A stretch of DNA of 28,627 nucleotides from Actinomycetes bacterium (GCA_023417775.1 JAEZEJ010000035.1:1-28627); one strand, 5' to 3'. Shown: positions 1 to 8,104, numbered from the stretch's first letter. The notes: generated by a model not told the origin, from the letters alone. Numbers and translations are program-made.

Positions 1-30
1 ATGCCCACCGGGCCTGTATCCGGTGGGCAT
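1..30 (-). terminator. hairpin terminator after the double serine hydrolase gene
   Basis: A perfect 11-bp inverted repeat (ATGCCCACCGG at 1-11, CCGGTGGGCAT at 20-30) with an 8-nt loop lies 14 nt beyond the stop codon of the minus-strand gene. There is no clear T-tract, which is common for actinobacterial terminators. It could also serve a gene entering from the left, outside the window. Confidence 0.7.
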
Positions 31-44
31 CGTCACGTCCCCTC

Positions 45-2087
45 CTACTGCGTGGCGACCGCGTCTCTCCGGCGCCAGAGGAGCAGACCGCTGCCCGCGA
101 GCGTGAGCATCATCGCCAGCGCCACGAGGGTCATCGAATCCTCCGGAGCCCCGAGATCCGGCAGATCCCGACCGTCCGCGATCGGGCGATCAGTCTCTCC
201 TCGGTCCGCTCCGTCCGGAGTCTCATCCGTCGGCGGCGGCGTGGGCTCCGGCTCCGGAGTCGGCCCCGGCGGGGCCGTGTCCAGCGCATAGGCGTACACG
301 GCCGCGCCGATCCGCTGGAGATACGGATCGGCGGTGGCCTGCACGTCCCCGCTGAACCCCTCGGCCCCTCGCGAGAACGCCGACAGCGTCATCTCCTGGC
401 CGGGCACCAGCAGCATTCCGACATCGTGACTCACCACATCGTTCTCACCCGTCTTGTGCGCCAGCACCTCCGCGGGCACCGTCGCGCCGAGCTTGGTCTT
501 CACCTGCTGCGCGAGCATCAGCTCGATGATGTGCTGCGCCGACTCCGCGCTCAGGAACTCCGGCATCGCCTGCTGACCCGACGCGATGTCGTAGAACAGC
601 ACCATCAGCTGGTTCATGCCCCGTGGGGTCAGCCACACATCGCCGTCCGGCGGGACCACGGGACCGAACATCTTCCGGCCGAAGTGCAGATCGCGCTGCG
701 CGATGCCCGCATCCTGCGTGAGCGCGTTGATCGCATCGAAGCCGCCCACCACGTCGACCAGCTTGTTCGTCGCCGTGTTGTCGCTGACCGTCACCATCAA
801 CTCGAGCAGGGTGCCGACGCTGACCTCCTGCGGGAAGGGTCGGTCCTTCAACGTCCCCGACCCTCCGTAGCGCTCGTCCTCCGTGATCGTCACGACATCA
901 TCGAGGGACAGCCGGCCTCGCTCCACCTGGTGCATCACCGTGGCCACCAGCGACATCTTGATCGTGCTCGCGGTCGTGAACCGATCCTGCGCCCCAAGGA
1001 AGAGCCGACGGTCCTCGTAGTAGCCCGAGAGATCCTCGACCGCCACACCGATGTCGATGCCGTTCCCCCGCGCCTCGTCGATGATCGGCTGGACGACCGC
1101 CGCCAGTTCCGGCCACTCCTCCGGAGTCGGCTGATGCTCCGGCACCAACGGCTCGCGCGTCGCGTCGTACACGATCGAGGCCGCCCGCTGGACGTAGAGA
1201 TCGACCTGCGGACGCTGGATCACGGAGGGGTCGAAGGAGGTGGTGACCGTGAGCGCCACCTCGCGACCGGGCACCAGGATCAAGCCCGCATCGTGCGATA
1301 CATCGGCCAGCTCCCCCGTCTTGTTCGCCAGCACCTCGCGCGGGATGACAGCGCCGAACTTCGTGTCGACCAGCTGCCCCTTCATCAGCGAGATGATGTG
1401 TTCGCTCGACTCCGGACTCAGCACCTCGTGCTCATAGAGCATCCGCACCAGCTCGTTCACCTCGCCGCTGGTGATCCAGTTCTCCTGCAGCGGCGGCGAC
1501 GCCGGGTGGATCATCTTGCGACCCAGCCACAGATGCTCGAATCCCAAGCCCGCGATGTACTCGTTCACTCCGTCGAAGCCGCCCGCACGGTCGATGAGCA
1601 CATTGGTCGCCGTGTTGTCCGAGACCTGCACCATCAGCTCCATCAGCTCGGCGATGCTGATGTCCAGCGGGAACTCGCGATCACGCAGCGTCCCCGAGCC
1701 GCCGACGATATTGCTGCTGCCGGCATCGATGGTCACGACCTCGTCGAGGCTCAGCCGGCCCTGATCGGCCTCGTCCATCAGCGCCGCCAGCAATGGCAGC
1801 TTGATGATGCTCGCTGCCTTGACCGGCTGCTGATCGCCGACCTCGTGGGTCTCCCCCGAGAACACACCGCCGAGATCGGTGACGGTCGCGCTGAGGTCGA
1901 CCCCGGCCTCAGCGGCCTCGGCGGCCAGGTGGTCGAGGCTGGCGCTCATCTCGTGCCACGCCTCGGCAGCAGTCGATTCGGCTGAGGCCGGCGCGACGGC
2001 CAGCAGGGGGATGGCCACCAGCCCAGCGGTGACCGCGGCGGCACGAGCGCGGGCCCTCCCGGACCGCGCTGCGGATGAAGATGTCAT
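45..2087 (-). CDS. secreted two-domain serine hydrolase (class A beta-lactamase-like), wall/membrane anchored
   Basis: A 680-residue protein with an N-terminal signal peptide (Arg-rich start, hydrophobic stretch about 17-34, APASA end). It carries two homologous penicillin-interacting serine hydrolase domains. Domain 1 (about 45-310) has SIIK at 93-96, SDN at 156-158 and KTG at 256-258; domain 2 (about 325-600) has STIK at 374-377, SDN at 435-437 and KTG at 545-547. Each also has a GRKM segment between SDN and KTG. The ExxLN omega-loop motif carrying the deacylating Glu of true class A beta-lactamases is not visible in either domain, so efficient beta-lactam hydrolysis is doubtful; a peptidoglycan-related or other serine hydrolase role is as likely. 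A Pro/Glu-rich linker (605-640) leads to LPDLG (642-646), a hydrophobic segment and WRRRD, resembling a sortase signal with Leu in place of Thr. The ATG has an AGAGG ribosome site. The gene appears monocistronic. Confidence 0.9.
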   Translation of the reverse strand: MTSSSAARSGRARARAAAVTAGLVAIPLLAVAPASAESTAAEAWHEMSASLDHLAAEAAEAGVDLSATVTDLGGVFSGETHEVGDQQPVKAASIIKLPLLAALMDEADQGRLSLDEVVTIDAGSSNIVGGSGTLRDREFPLDISIAELMELMVQVSDNTATNVLIDRAGGFDGVNEYIAGLGFEHLWLGRKMIHPASPPLQENWITSGEVNELVRMLYEHEVLSPESSEHIISLMKGQLVDTKFGAVIPREVLANKTGELADVSHDAGLILVPGREVALTVTTSFDPSVIQRPQVDLYVQRAASIVYDATREPLVPEHQPTPEEWPELAAVVQPIIDEARGNGIDIGVAVEDLSGYYEDRRLFLGAQDRFTTASTIKMSLVATVMHQVERGRLSLDDVVTITEDERYGGSGTLKDRPFPQEVSVGTLLELMVTVSDNTATNKLVDVVGGFDAINALTQDAGIAQRDLHFGRKMFGPVVPPDGDVWLTPRGMNQLMVLFYDIASGQQAMPEFLSAESAQHIIELMLAQQVKTKLGATVPAEVLAHKTGENDVVSHDVGMLLVPGQEMTLSAFSRGAEGFSGDVQATADPYLQRIGAAVYAYALDTAPPGPTPEPEPTPPPTDETPDGADRGETDRPIADGRDLPDLGAPEDSMTLVALAMMLTLAGSGLLLWRRRDAVATQ

Positions 2088-2134
2088 CGGAACCTCTCGT
2101 CAGAACGCCGCTCCCTTCACGACGCATTCCGATG

Positions 2135-2156
2135 AGGCTAGGAAGCCCATGCTTCC
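2135..2156 (-). promoter_or_regulatory. possible promoter and operator of the double serine hydrolase gene
   Basis: On the minus strand a TAGCCT -10-like box (2135-2140) lies about 47 nt before the ATG. It directly abuts an inverted repeat GGAAGC-CCAT-GCTTCC (2141-2156), which would fill the -10/-35 spacer. The position suits a repressor site, but this is inferred from sequence alone and no good -35 box is visible. Confidence 0.35.
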
Positions 2157-2196
2157 AAATGATGACGACGAGTTCTCATCGCCATGACGACACTCG

Positions 2197-2228
2197 CGCC
2201 CGGGGGGTCGCGCCGAGGTCGCCGGGCG
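2197..2228 (-). terminator. possible terminator after rfbA
   Basis: A 7-bp GC stem (CGCCCGG at 2197-2203 with CCGGGCG at 2222-2228) and an 18-nt loop sit directly after the rfbA stop codon on the minus strand. It separates rfbA from the co-directional serine hydrolase gene. There is no T-tract. Confidence 0.45.
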
Positions 2229-2230
2229 AC

Positions 2231-3091
2231 TCATCCCAGCAGGTCGAGGAGGTAGCGGCCGTAGCCGCTCTTGACCAGTGGCTCGGCGCGCTGACGCAGC
2301 TCCTCACCGGAGAGCCACCCCTGCCGCCAGGCGATCTCCTCCGGACATGCGATCTTCAAGCCTTGGCGCTTCTCGATCGTGCGCACGAACGCACCCGCGT
2401 CGGCCAGATCGTCGAAGGTTCCCGTGTCCAGCCACGCCGTTCCACGGGGCAGCACCTCCACCTGGAGCGTGCCCTCGTCGAGATACAGACGATTCAGGTC
2501 CGTGATCTCCAACTCGCCACGCGCCGACGGCTGAAGACCCTTCGCGCGCTCCACCACCGAGTTGTCGTAGAAGTACAGGCCCGGCACGGCGTAGTGGCTC
2601 TTGGGCTGGGCCGGCTTCTCCTCCAACGAGATCGCGCGACCGGACTCGTCGAACTCCACCACGCCGTAGGCGGCCGGATCGGCGACCCAGTAGCCGAAGA
2701 CCGCCGCACCCTCCGTCTCATCGAAGCGATGCAGGCTCGTACCCACCCCGGCGCCGTAGAAGATATTGTCGCCCAGCACCAGGGCGACCCCCTCCGAGCC
2801 GATGTGCTCCTCGCCGATGACGAAGGCCTGCGCCAGCCCGTCGGGACTCGGCTGCTGCGCGAAGGTGATGTTGACGCCCAGATGCGAGCCGTCGCCGAGG
2901 AGCCGCTCGAACTGCGGTGCGTCATGGGGCGTGGTGATGACGAGGATGTCGCGGATCCCCGCCGTCATCAATGTCGACAGCGGGTAATAGATCATCGGCT
3001 TGTCGTAGACCGGGACCAGCTGCTTGCTCACGCCCAGGGTGATCGGATGCAACCGGGACCCGGTCCCGCCGGCCAGGATGATTCCACGCAT
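2231..3091 (-). CDS. rfbA: glucose-1-phosphate thymidylyltransferase (RmlA)
   Basis: This 286-residue cytoplasmic nucleotidyltransferase joins dTTP and glucose-1-phosphate into dTDP-glucose, the first step to dTDP-L-rhamnose. The N-terminus shows the family signature: MRGIILAGGTGSRLHP (nucleotide-binding GGTGSRL), SKQLVPVYDKPMIYYPLSTL, and LLGDGSHLGVNITFAQQPSP. The GDNIFYG and GTAWLDTGT segments are also typical. The length matches the family, about 290. The gene diverges from rfbB across only 58 bp. A TAGGCT box ends 7 nt before the ATG and no ribosome site is visible, so the mRNA is probably leaderless. Confidence 0.96.
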   Translation of the reverse strand: MRGIILAGGTGSRLHPITLGVSKQLVPVYDKPMIYYPLSTLMTAGIRDILVITTPHDAPQFERLLGDGSHLGVNITFAQQPSPDGLAQAFVIGEEHIGSEGVALVLGDNIFYGAGVGTSLHRFDETEGAAVFGYWVADPAAYGVVEFDESGRAISLEEKPAQPKSHYAVPGLYFYDNSVVERAKGLQPSARGELEITDLNRLYLDEGTLQVEVLPRGTAWLDTGTFDDLADAGAFVRTIEKRQGLKIACPEEIAWRQGWLSGEELRQRAEPLVKSGYGRYLLDLLG

Positions 3092-3098
3092 GCGGCCG

Positions 3099-3104
3099 AG
3101 CCTA
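3099..3104 (-). promoter_or_regulatory. -10 box of rfbA (leaderless)
   Basis: TAGGCT on the minus strand lies 7 nt before the rfbA ATG. That distance would put the transcription start at or next to the start codon. No -35 consensus is evident. The same hexamer at the same distance precedes the GntR gene at 27935. Confidence 0.6.
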
Positions 3105-3137
3105 CCGGGATCATGCCGACGACGCGGTGCCGATTGG

Positions 3138-3143
3138 TAGCGT
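3138..3143 (+). promoter_or_regulatory. -10 box of rfbB (leaderless)
   Basis: TAGCGT lies exactly 6 nt before the rfbB ATG and there is no Shine-Dalgarno sequence between. The identical hexamer and spacing precede the GTG at 17468. The rfbA and rfbB promoters share 58 bp, so their upstream elements must overlap. Confidence 0.6.
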
Positions 3144-3149
3144 CATCGC

Positions 3150-4148
3150 ATGGACAAGATCGTGGTCACCGGTGGAGCCGGGTTCATCGGATCGAATTTC
3201 GTGCATCACGTCGTTCGCGAGACCGATCTCGCGGTCACCGTGCTGGACAAACTGACCTATGCAGGCAGCCGCGAGAGCATCGACGGTCTGCCCGCGGACC
3301 GCGTCTCGCTGGTCGTCGGCGATATCGCCGATGCTGAGCTCGTCGACGAGCTGGCGGCCTCCCACGATGCGATCGTCCACTACGCGGCCGAGTCCCACAA
3401 TGACAACTCCCTCGAGGGCCCCCGGCCGTTCCTCGACACCAACATCATCGGCACGTACACGCTGCTGGAGGCCGCCCGCAAGCACGGCACACGGTTCCAC
3501 CACATCTCCACCGACGAGGTCTACGGAGACCTGGAGTTCGACGACCCGAACCGCTTCACCGAGTCCACCCCGTACAACCCGTCGAGCCCCTACTCCTCCA
3601 CCAAGGCCGGCTCCGACCTGCTCGTCCGGGCCTGGGTGCGTTCCTTCGGCGTGCAGGCCACCATCTCCAACTGCTCGAACAACTACGGGCCGTGGCAGCA
3701 CATCGAGAAGTTCATCCCGCGCCAGATCACCGGACTCATCGACGGCATCCGTCCGCGCGTCTACGGCGACGGCGCCAATGTCCGCGACTGGATCCACGCC
3801 GAGGACCACTCCAGCGCGGTCTTGAGGATCCTGGAGCAGGGGCGCATCGGCGAGACCTATCTCATCGGGGCGGACGGCGAGAAGACCAACAAGCAGGTCG
3901 TCGAGATGCTGTTGCAGCTGTTCGGCCGCGAGGCCGACGACTTCGATCACGTCACGGACCGCGCCGGCCACGACCTGCGCTATGCCATCGACTCGACCAA
4001 GCTGCGCACCGAACTCGGGTGGACGCCCCGCTTCACCGACTTCGCCGACGGCCTCGAGCAGACCGTTCAGTGGTACCGGGACAACGAGAGCTGGTGGCGG
4101 CCCAAGAAGGCCGCCGTCGAGGCCGGCTACGCGGCGAAGGGCCAGTGA
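3150..4148 (+). CDS. rfbB: dTDP-glucose 4,6-dehydratase (RmlB)
   Basis: This 332-residue extended short-chain dehydrogenase/reductase converts dTDP-glucose to dTDP-4-keto-6-deoxyglucose using bound NAD. Visible features: Rossmann motif GGAGFIG at 8-14, the Thr-Asp-Glu catalytic triplet at 121-123 in HISTDEVYGDLEF, YSSTK at 148-152 (catalytic Tyr and Lys), and the family segment SNCSNNYGPWQHIEKFIP. The length is normal. The stop codon overlaps the start of the next gene by one base (TGATG), implying translational coupling with the RmlC-RmlD fusion. Confidence 0.97.
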   Translation: MDKIVVTGGAGFIGSNFVHHVVRETDLAVTVLDKLTYAGSRESIDGLPADRVSLVVGDIADAELVDELAASHDAIVHYAAESHNDNSLEGPRPFLDTNIIGTYTLLEAARKHGTRFHHISTDEVYGDLEFDDPNRFTESTPYNPSSPYSSTKAGSDLLVRAWVRSFGVQATISNCSNNYGPWQHIEKFIPRQITGLIDGIRPRVYGDGANVRDWIHAEDHSSAVLRILEQGRIGETYLIGADGEKTNKQVVEMLLQLFGREADDFDHVTDRAGHDLRYAIDSTKLRTELGWTPRFTDFADGLEQTVQWYRDNESWWRPKKAAVEAGYAAKGQ

Positions 4149-5449
4149 TGGTCAGCGTCGACACCACCGAGATTCCCGGGCTCCTCGTCGTCCACCTCGA
4201 TGTCCACGGCGACAACCGCGGCTGGTTCAAGGTGAACTGGCAGCGCGAGAAGATGACGGCCCTCGGGCTGCCGGACTTCGGCCCGGTGCAGAACAATGTC
4301 TCCTTCAACGCCGACGCCGGGACCATCCGCGGCATCCACGCCGAGCCCTGGGACAAGTTCGTGTCCGTGGCGGCGGGGCGCGCCTTCGGCGCCTGGGTCG
4401 ACCTGCGCGAGGGCGACTCCTTCGGCCGCACCTTCTGGGTCGAGCTCGACCCCCAGACCGCGGTCTTCGTACCGCGCGGCGTGGCCAACTCCTTCCAGGT
4501 CCTCGAAGACCACACCGCCTACTCGTATCTCGTCAACGCGCACTGGCGTGCCGACGCCGTCTACACCAATGTCAACCTGCTCGATCCGGCCCTGGCCATC
4601 CCCTGGCCCGCGGACATCGCCGAGATGTCCGAGAAGGATCGGAACCACCCGCTGCTCGCCGATGTCACGCCCGTCCCTGCCAAGCGGACGATCGTGCTGG
4701 GGGCGAACGGGCAACTCGGACGCGCGCTGCGGCAGGCACGTCCCGACCTCGACTTCTACGACCGCTCCACGGTCGACCTCGCCGATCCATCGACCCTCGA
4801 CGCCGTTCCCTGGGATGACGTGCAGGCCATCATCAACGCCGCCGCCTACACGAATGTCGACGGCGCCGAGACCCCCGAGGGACGCCGCGACGCGTGGGCG
4901 GTCAACGTGACCGGCGTGGCCGCCCTCGCCCGCATCGCGATCGAACGAGGACTCACCCTCGTCAACGTCTCCAGCGACTACGTCTTCGACGGCACGCTGG
5001 AGGAGCACCCGGTCGACGAACCGCTCTCGCCACTCGGCGTCTACGGCCAGACCAAGGCCGCCGGCGAGGCCGTCACCTCGACGGTGCCGCGGCACTACAT
5101 CGTGCGCACCAGCTGGGTCATCGGCGACGGAAAGAACTTCGTCGACACCATGCGGCGACTCGCCCGCGACGGCATCAGCCCCTCGGTGGTCGACGACCAG
5201 ATCGGACGGCTCACCCCCGCCGACGACCTCGCCGCCGGCATCCTGCGGCTCCTCGACACCGGCGCCCCGTACGGCGTGCATCACGTCACCGGAACGGACG
5301 AGCCGACGTCGTGGGCCGACATCGCCCGCCGCATCTTCGTCGAGGAAGGTCGCGACGCCGCCGATGTCACCGGAGTCAGCACCGAGGAGTACGCCGCCGG
5401 GAAGGCGACCGCGCCGCGCCCCCGCAACTCCGCGCTCCGCCTCGACTGA
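4148..5449 (+). CDS. bifunctional dTDP-4-dehydrorhamnose 3,5-epimerase / reductase (RmlC-RmlD fusion)
   Basis: A 433-residue fusion carrying out the last two steps of dTDP-L-rhamnose synthesis. Residues about 1-170 are an RmlC cupin: RGIHAEPWDKF (catalytic-type His64, Lys70), GVANSFQVLE, Tyr127, and LLDPALAIPWP, the usual end of the epimerase core. Residues about 180-433 are an RmlD short-chain reductase: GANGQLG at 185-191 (NADPH loop), AAAYTNVDGAE, SSDYVFDG, YGQTK at 299-303 (catalytic Tyr/Lys) and RTSWV. The start chosen is the ATG overlapping the rfbB stop; the frame stays open far upstream but that part is a shadow inside rfbB. Separate rmlC and rmlD genes are the rule in most bacteria; the fusion occurs in some actinobacteria. 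With rfbA and rfbB the four-step pathway is complete. Confidence 0.93.
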   Translation: MVSVDTTEIPGLLVVHLDVHGDNRGWFKVNWQREKMTALGLPDFGPVQNNVSFNADAGTIRGIHAEPWDKFVSVAAGRAFGAWVDLREGDSFGRTFWVELDPQTAVFVPRGVANSFQVLEDHTAYSYLVNAHWRADAVYTNVNLLDPALAIPWPADIAEMSEKDRNHPLLADVTPVPAKRTIVLGANGQLGRALRQARPDLDFYDRSTVDLADPSTLDAVPWDDVQAIINAAAYTNVDGAETPEGRRDAWAVNVTGVAALARIAIERGLTLVNVSSDYVFDGTLEEHPVDEPLSPLGVYGQTKAAGEAVTSTVPRHYIVRTSWVIGDGKNFVDTMRRLARDGISPSVVDDQIGRLTPADDLAAGILRLLDTGAPYGVHHVTGTDEPTSWADIARRIFVEEGRDAADVTGVSTEEYAAGKATAPRPRNSALRLD

Positions 5450-5563
5450 ACGACGCCTGCGTCCGCTCCACCGGAACACGCCGTCGTCCGGCTGTCGCAC
5501 AACGAGCGCGTCCGCCGCGGAGATGATGGGGTGGGAGGGATCAAACGGACGACTGGTGCTGAT

Positions 5564-6805
5564 ATGAGTGATGAAGAGACGAAGCCGCCCGCTCGTGGGG
5601 ATTGGCGTGTGTGGGCGGTCGTCGCCGGCGCCGTGGTGCTGCTGGTCGGCGGGCTCACCGCCTGGGCAGTGGGCGGCGATGACCAGAGCGATCTCGAAAC
5701 GAGCCGCGACAGCCCGCCCGTGAAGATGGGTACCGTCGACTGGCCCGCGACCGGCAGCCTGATCGATGGCGACGACTTCATCGCGGAAGCAGCCGCCGAG
5801 CTGGACACCGACACCACGCCGATCCTGCTGTGGGCCGGCACGGGCACGAGTGGAACCCTCGATATCAGCGAGTACGCCGCCTTCGCGATCCCGGTCAACT
5901 CCGCGGACGCCTCCGAGGACCTGGCCCAGCTCGCCCTCGTCGGGATCGGCGACGATATCGACTCTCCCTATGTCCAGTACGGCCTCGCACCGCTGAACAA
6001 TCTTGTCATCGCCCTTCCCTTGGACGAGGTCGAAGGGGACCATCCGGGCGTCTGGCTGGTACGCGAGGATGTCACCTCCGCTTCCTCCCTCGAGGACGAT
6101 GAGTCGCCGACGATCGTCGACCGGTTCATCGGCGGGGGAGGCGGACGAGGGCTCGAGTTGGAGACCGACTCGGGAGTGTTCTACACCGACCCCAAGCTCG
6201 ACTCGCCGCTGCCCGCCGACCTCTGGGACCGCGAGGTCGCGAGGGACATCATCGGCAAACTCGAATTCGACGGCCCGTGGGTCACCGCGGTCGGCAGCCC
6301 TTCCGCCGTCGAATTCGGCGAGGGCACCGGCGTCGTCGCCCCCATCGCCGAGCAGAATCTGAGCGATCTCGCGAAGGGCGAGGACGGCGCGATCCGCTGG
6401 TCGGCCTTCGTCCAGCTCCCCGCCGCCATGGTCGACTCGACCACCTCGCCCACCATCCGCGCACCCGCGGCAGCCGACACCCAGTCCCCCGATGCCCTCG
6501 CCGACGGCTACCCCTACGCGGTCGCCGTCGACGAGAAACGGATCGGCGCACCCGCGCTCGTCGTCACGCCCGGCATCACGACCCGCCACCCCCGAGATTC
6601 CGGCCGTGGTCTCGGTGCCCTCGACTCCATCGTGACCAATGCGCGCACCGACCCCGAGCTCCCCGTCATCGCCGCTCCCAGCGATGGCAGCGCGGCTCAG
6701 ATCCTCGGTTTCGACACGTCTCGCGCCGCGGTGATCTGGTACGGCGAGGGGGGCGAGCCCCTCTGGTCCACCGTCGTCAGCTCATCGCAGGACGAGAGCC
6801 GATGA
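5564..6805 (+). CDS. single-pass exported protein of unknown function, tandem paralog 1
   Basis: I do not recognise a named family. The 413-residue product has a short cytoplasmic N-terminus, GDWRVWAV, one membrane helix (about 16-37) and a large acidic extracellular part. It has no cysteine. The following gene is a clear paralog: both share ATGSL, TTPILLWAG, LPADLW/LSADLW, VEFGEGTGVV/VEFEQGTGVV, AMVDSTTS/AMVDSATS, GYPYAV, and an IW/AWYGE...G.P.WSTVV ending. The start is uncertain: ATG 5564 gives an N-terminus like the paralog's, but a GTG at 5531 with GGAG 8 nt upstream would add 11 residues. The stop overlaps the next start by 4 nt (ATGA), so the two are co-translated. A 114-bp gap separates it from the rhamnose genes. 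Confidence 0.85.
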   Translation: MSDEETKPPARGDWRVWAVVAGAVVLLVGGLTAWAVGGDDQSDLETSRDSPPVKMGTVDWPATGSLIDGDDFIAEAAAELDTDTTPILLWAGTGTSGTLDISEYAAFAIPVNSADASEDLAQLALVGIGDDIDSPYVQYGLAPLNNLVIALPLDEVEGDHPGVWLVREDVTSASSLEDDESPTIVDRFIGGGGGRGLELETDSGVFYTDPKLDSPLPADLWDREVARDIIGKLEFDGPWVTAVGSPSAVEFGEGTGVVAPIAEQNLSDLAKGEDGAIRWSAFVQLPAAMVDSTTSPTIRAPAAADTQSPDALADGYPYAVAVDEKRIGAPALVVTPGITTRHPRDSGRGLGALDSIVTNARTDPELPVIAAPSDGSAAQILGFDTSRAAVIWYGEGGEPLWSTVVSSSQDESR

Positions 6806-8064
6806 CCGGCGCATCCGCGGGTGACGAGCAGACCGATCCCTCCGGCCGTCGTGACTGGCGGTTATGGGCGGTTCTCGGGGTCACGGCGGTGGTGCTGATC
6901 GGCGGCGCGATCGTCTGGGCGGTCGCCGAGGGGAAGCTCGCCAGCGGCAAGGACGCTCCCCGCGTCATCACCGACGAACGCGGATGGACCGCGACCGGCA
7001 GCCTCGTCAGGGACACCGATCTGGTCGAGGATGCCGCCGAGAGGTTGGAGAGCGAGACCACGCCCATCCTGCTGTGGGCGGGAGAGGGCCGGAACGGCGT
7101 CAACGAGGTGAGTGAACTCGTCGCCTTCGCCGTGCCGGTGGACGAACCGCAGTTCGCTCGCGGAGTCGTACGCGTCGTCGTCGTCGACACGAGCGACTCG
7201 TCCTCCTCTCCGACGGTCTACGCGGCCTCCGGGTCCCTCGACAATGTCATCGTCAGGCTGCCGGTGGACGAGGTCGACGGCACCGAGGCGAACTCGATCT
7301 ACTTGACCCGCGAGGATGTCAGATCCGTCGCCGACCTCGATGGGAACGAGGTCGAGGTCGATGATCGACTGTTCGGGTCGTCCGGCAGCCGCTTCGAGCT
7401 TCGCCACGAGGACGGCATCGGCTACACCTCGACTCTGCTGACAGCGCCGCTCTCCGCCGACCTCTGGGAGCGCGAGACCGCCGATGACATCCTCCAGGCC
7501 CTCCCCTCCGAGGGCATCACGACTCTCGGCGAGCCCGCGAGCGTCGAGTTCGAGCAGGGCACCGGGGTCGTCGTCCCCTTGATGGAACAGCGCATACGCG
7601 GCCGCGTCCCCGGCGCCCAAGAGCTCGGCCACCCCTCCGAGAACGCCGAGAGCACCAGCCAGTGGGCCGCCCTCGTACGGCTCCCCGAGGCGATGGTCGA
7701 CTCGGCCACCTCCGGCACCATCCTCACCCCGTATGCGCCGACGAACCAGAACGTCGACGCCCTCGCTGTCGGCTACCCCTATGCCGTGCCCGCGAATGAC
7801 GAGCGTCTCGGCGGACGTGTGCTCATCACCACCGGTGGCCTGACCCAGCGCGGTGGCCCCGTCCAAGCCGATGACGCGTACGGCATCTTCAACGCCGAGC
7901 CGTCGAGCATCCGCATCGAGCCCGAGCTGCCCACCATCGCCGACTCGGAATCCGGCGTGACCTCGATCGTCGGCTTCGACACGAGAACAGCGCTGGTCGC
8001 CTGGTACGGGGAGGACGGCGGCCCCGTCTGGTCCACCGTCGTGCGTCCCGCGGAGGACGACTGA
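6802..8064 (+). CDS. single-pass exported protein of unknown function, tandem paralog 2
   Basis: A 420-residue partner of the preceding gene, with the same architecture: RRDWRLWAV, a membrane helix at about 21-42 and a cysteine-free extracellular domain. Matching blocks run along the whole length (WTATGSLV, TTPILLWAGEG, SADLWERETADDI, GTGVVVPLMEQ, AMVDSATSGTI, VGYPYAVPANDERLGG, VGFDTRTALVAWYGE). It carries a few insertions, including a loop around 270-285. The ATG overlaps the upstream stop (ATGA), while the much longer open frame to the left is a shadow of paralog 1. No enzymatic motif is visible, and a sensing, wall-associated or heteromeric role can only be guessed. Confidence 0.88.
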   Translation: MTGASAGDEQTDPSGRRDWRLWAVLGVTAVVLIGGAIVWAVAEGKLASGKDAPRVITDERGWTATGSLVRDTDLVEDAAERLESETTPILLWAGEGRNGVNEVSELVAFAVPVDEPQFARGVVRVVVVDTSDSSSSPTVYAASGSLDNVIVRLPVDEVDGTEANSIYLTREDVRSVADLDGNEVEVDDRLFGSSGSRFELRHEDGIGYTSTLLTAPLSADLWERETADDILQALPSEGITTLGEPASVEFEQGTGVVVPLMEQRIRGRVPGAQELGHPSENAESTSQWAALVRLPEAMVDSATSGTILTPYAPTNQNVDALAVGYPYAVPANDERLGGRVLITTGGLTQRGGPVQADDAYGIFNAEPSSIRIEPELPTIADSESGVTSIVGFDTRTALVAWYGEDGGPVWSTVVRPAEDD

Positions 8065-8104
8065 GCCGCGCACGCTGACCCTCCGGCGATCACGGGCCAG
8101 GCTC

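Noticed and set aside
426..1985. 519-codon open frame on the plus strand
   Set aside because: Antisense to the double serine hydrolase, with His/Arg/Leu-rich low-quality sequence and no ribosome site.
45..2087. Annotation as a beta-lactamase resistance gene
   Set aside because: Both domains lack a visible ExxLN motif and the gene is anchored and double, so the resistance function is not supported.
5450..5563. Possible terminator CCGGA...TCCGG after the rhamnose genes
   Set aside because: Only a 5-bp stem with a loose loop; too weak to report in this GC content.
4127..6589. 820-codon open frame on the minus strand
   Set aside because: It is antisense to rmlC-rmlD and the first exported paralog, which have clear families or a paralog. 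The frame is rich in Arg, Gly, Asp and Val as expected for a high-GC shadow.
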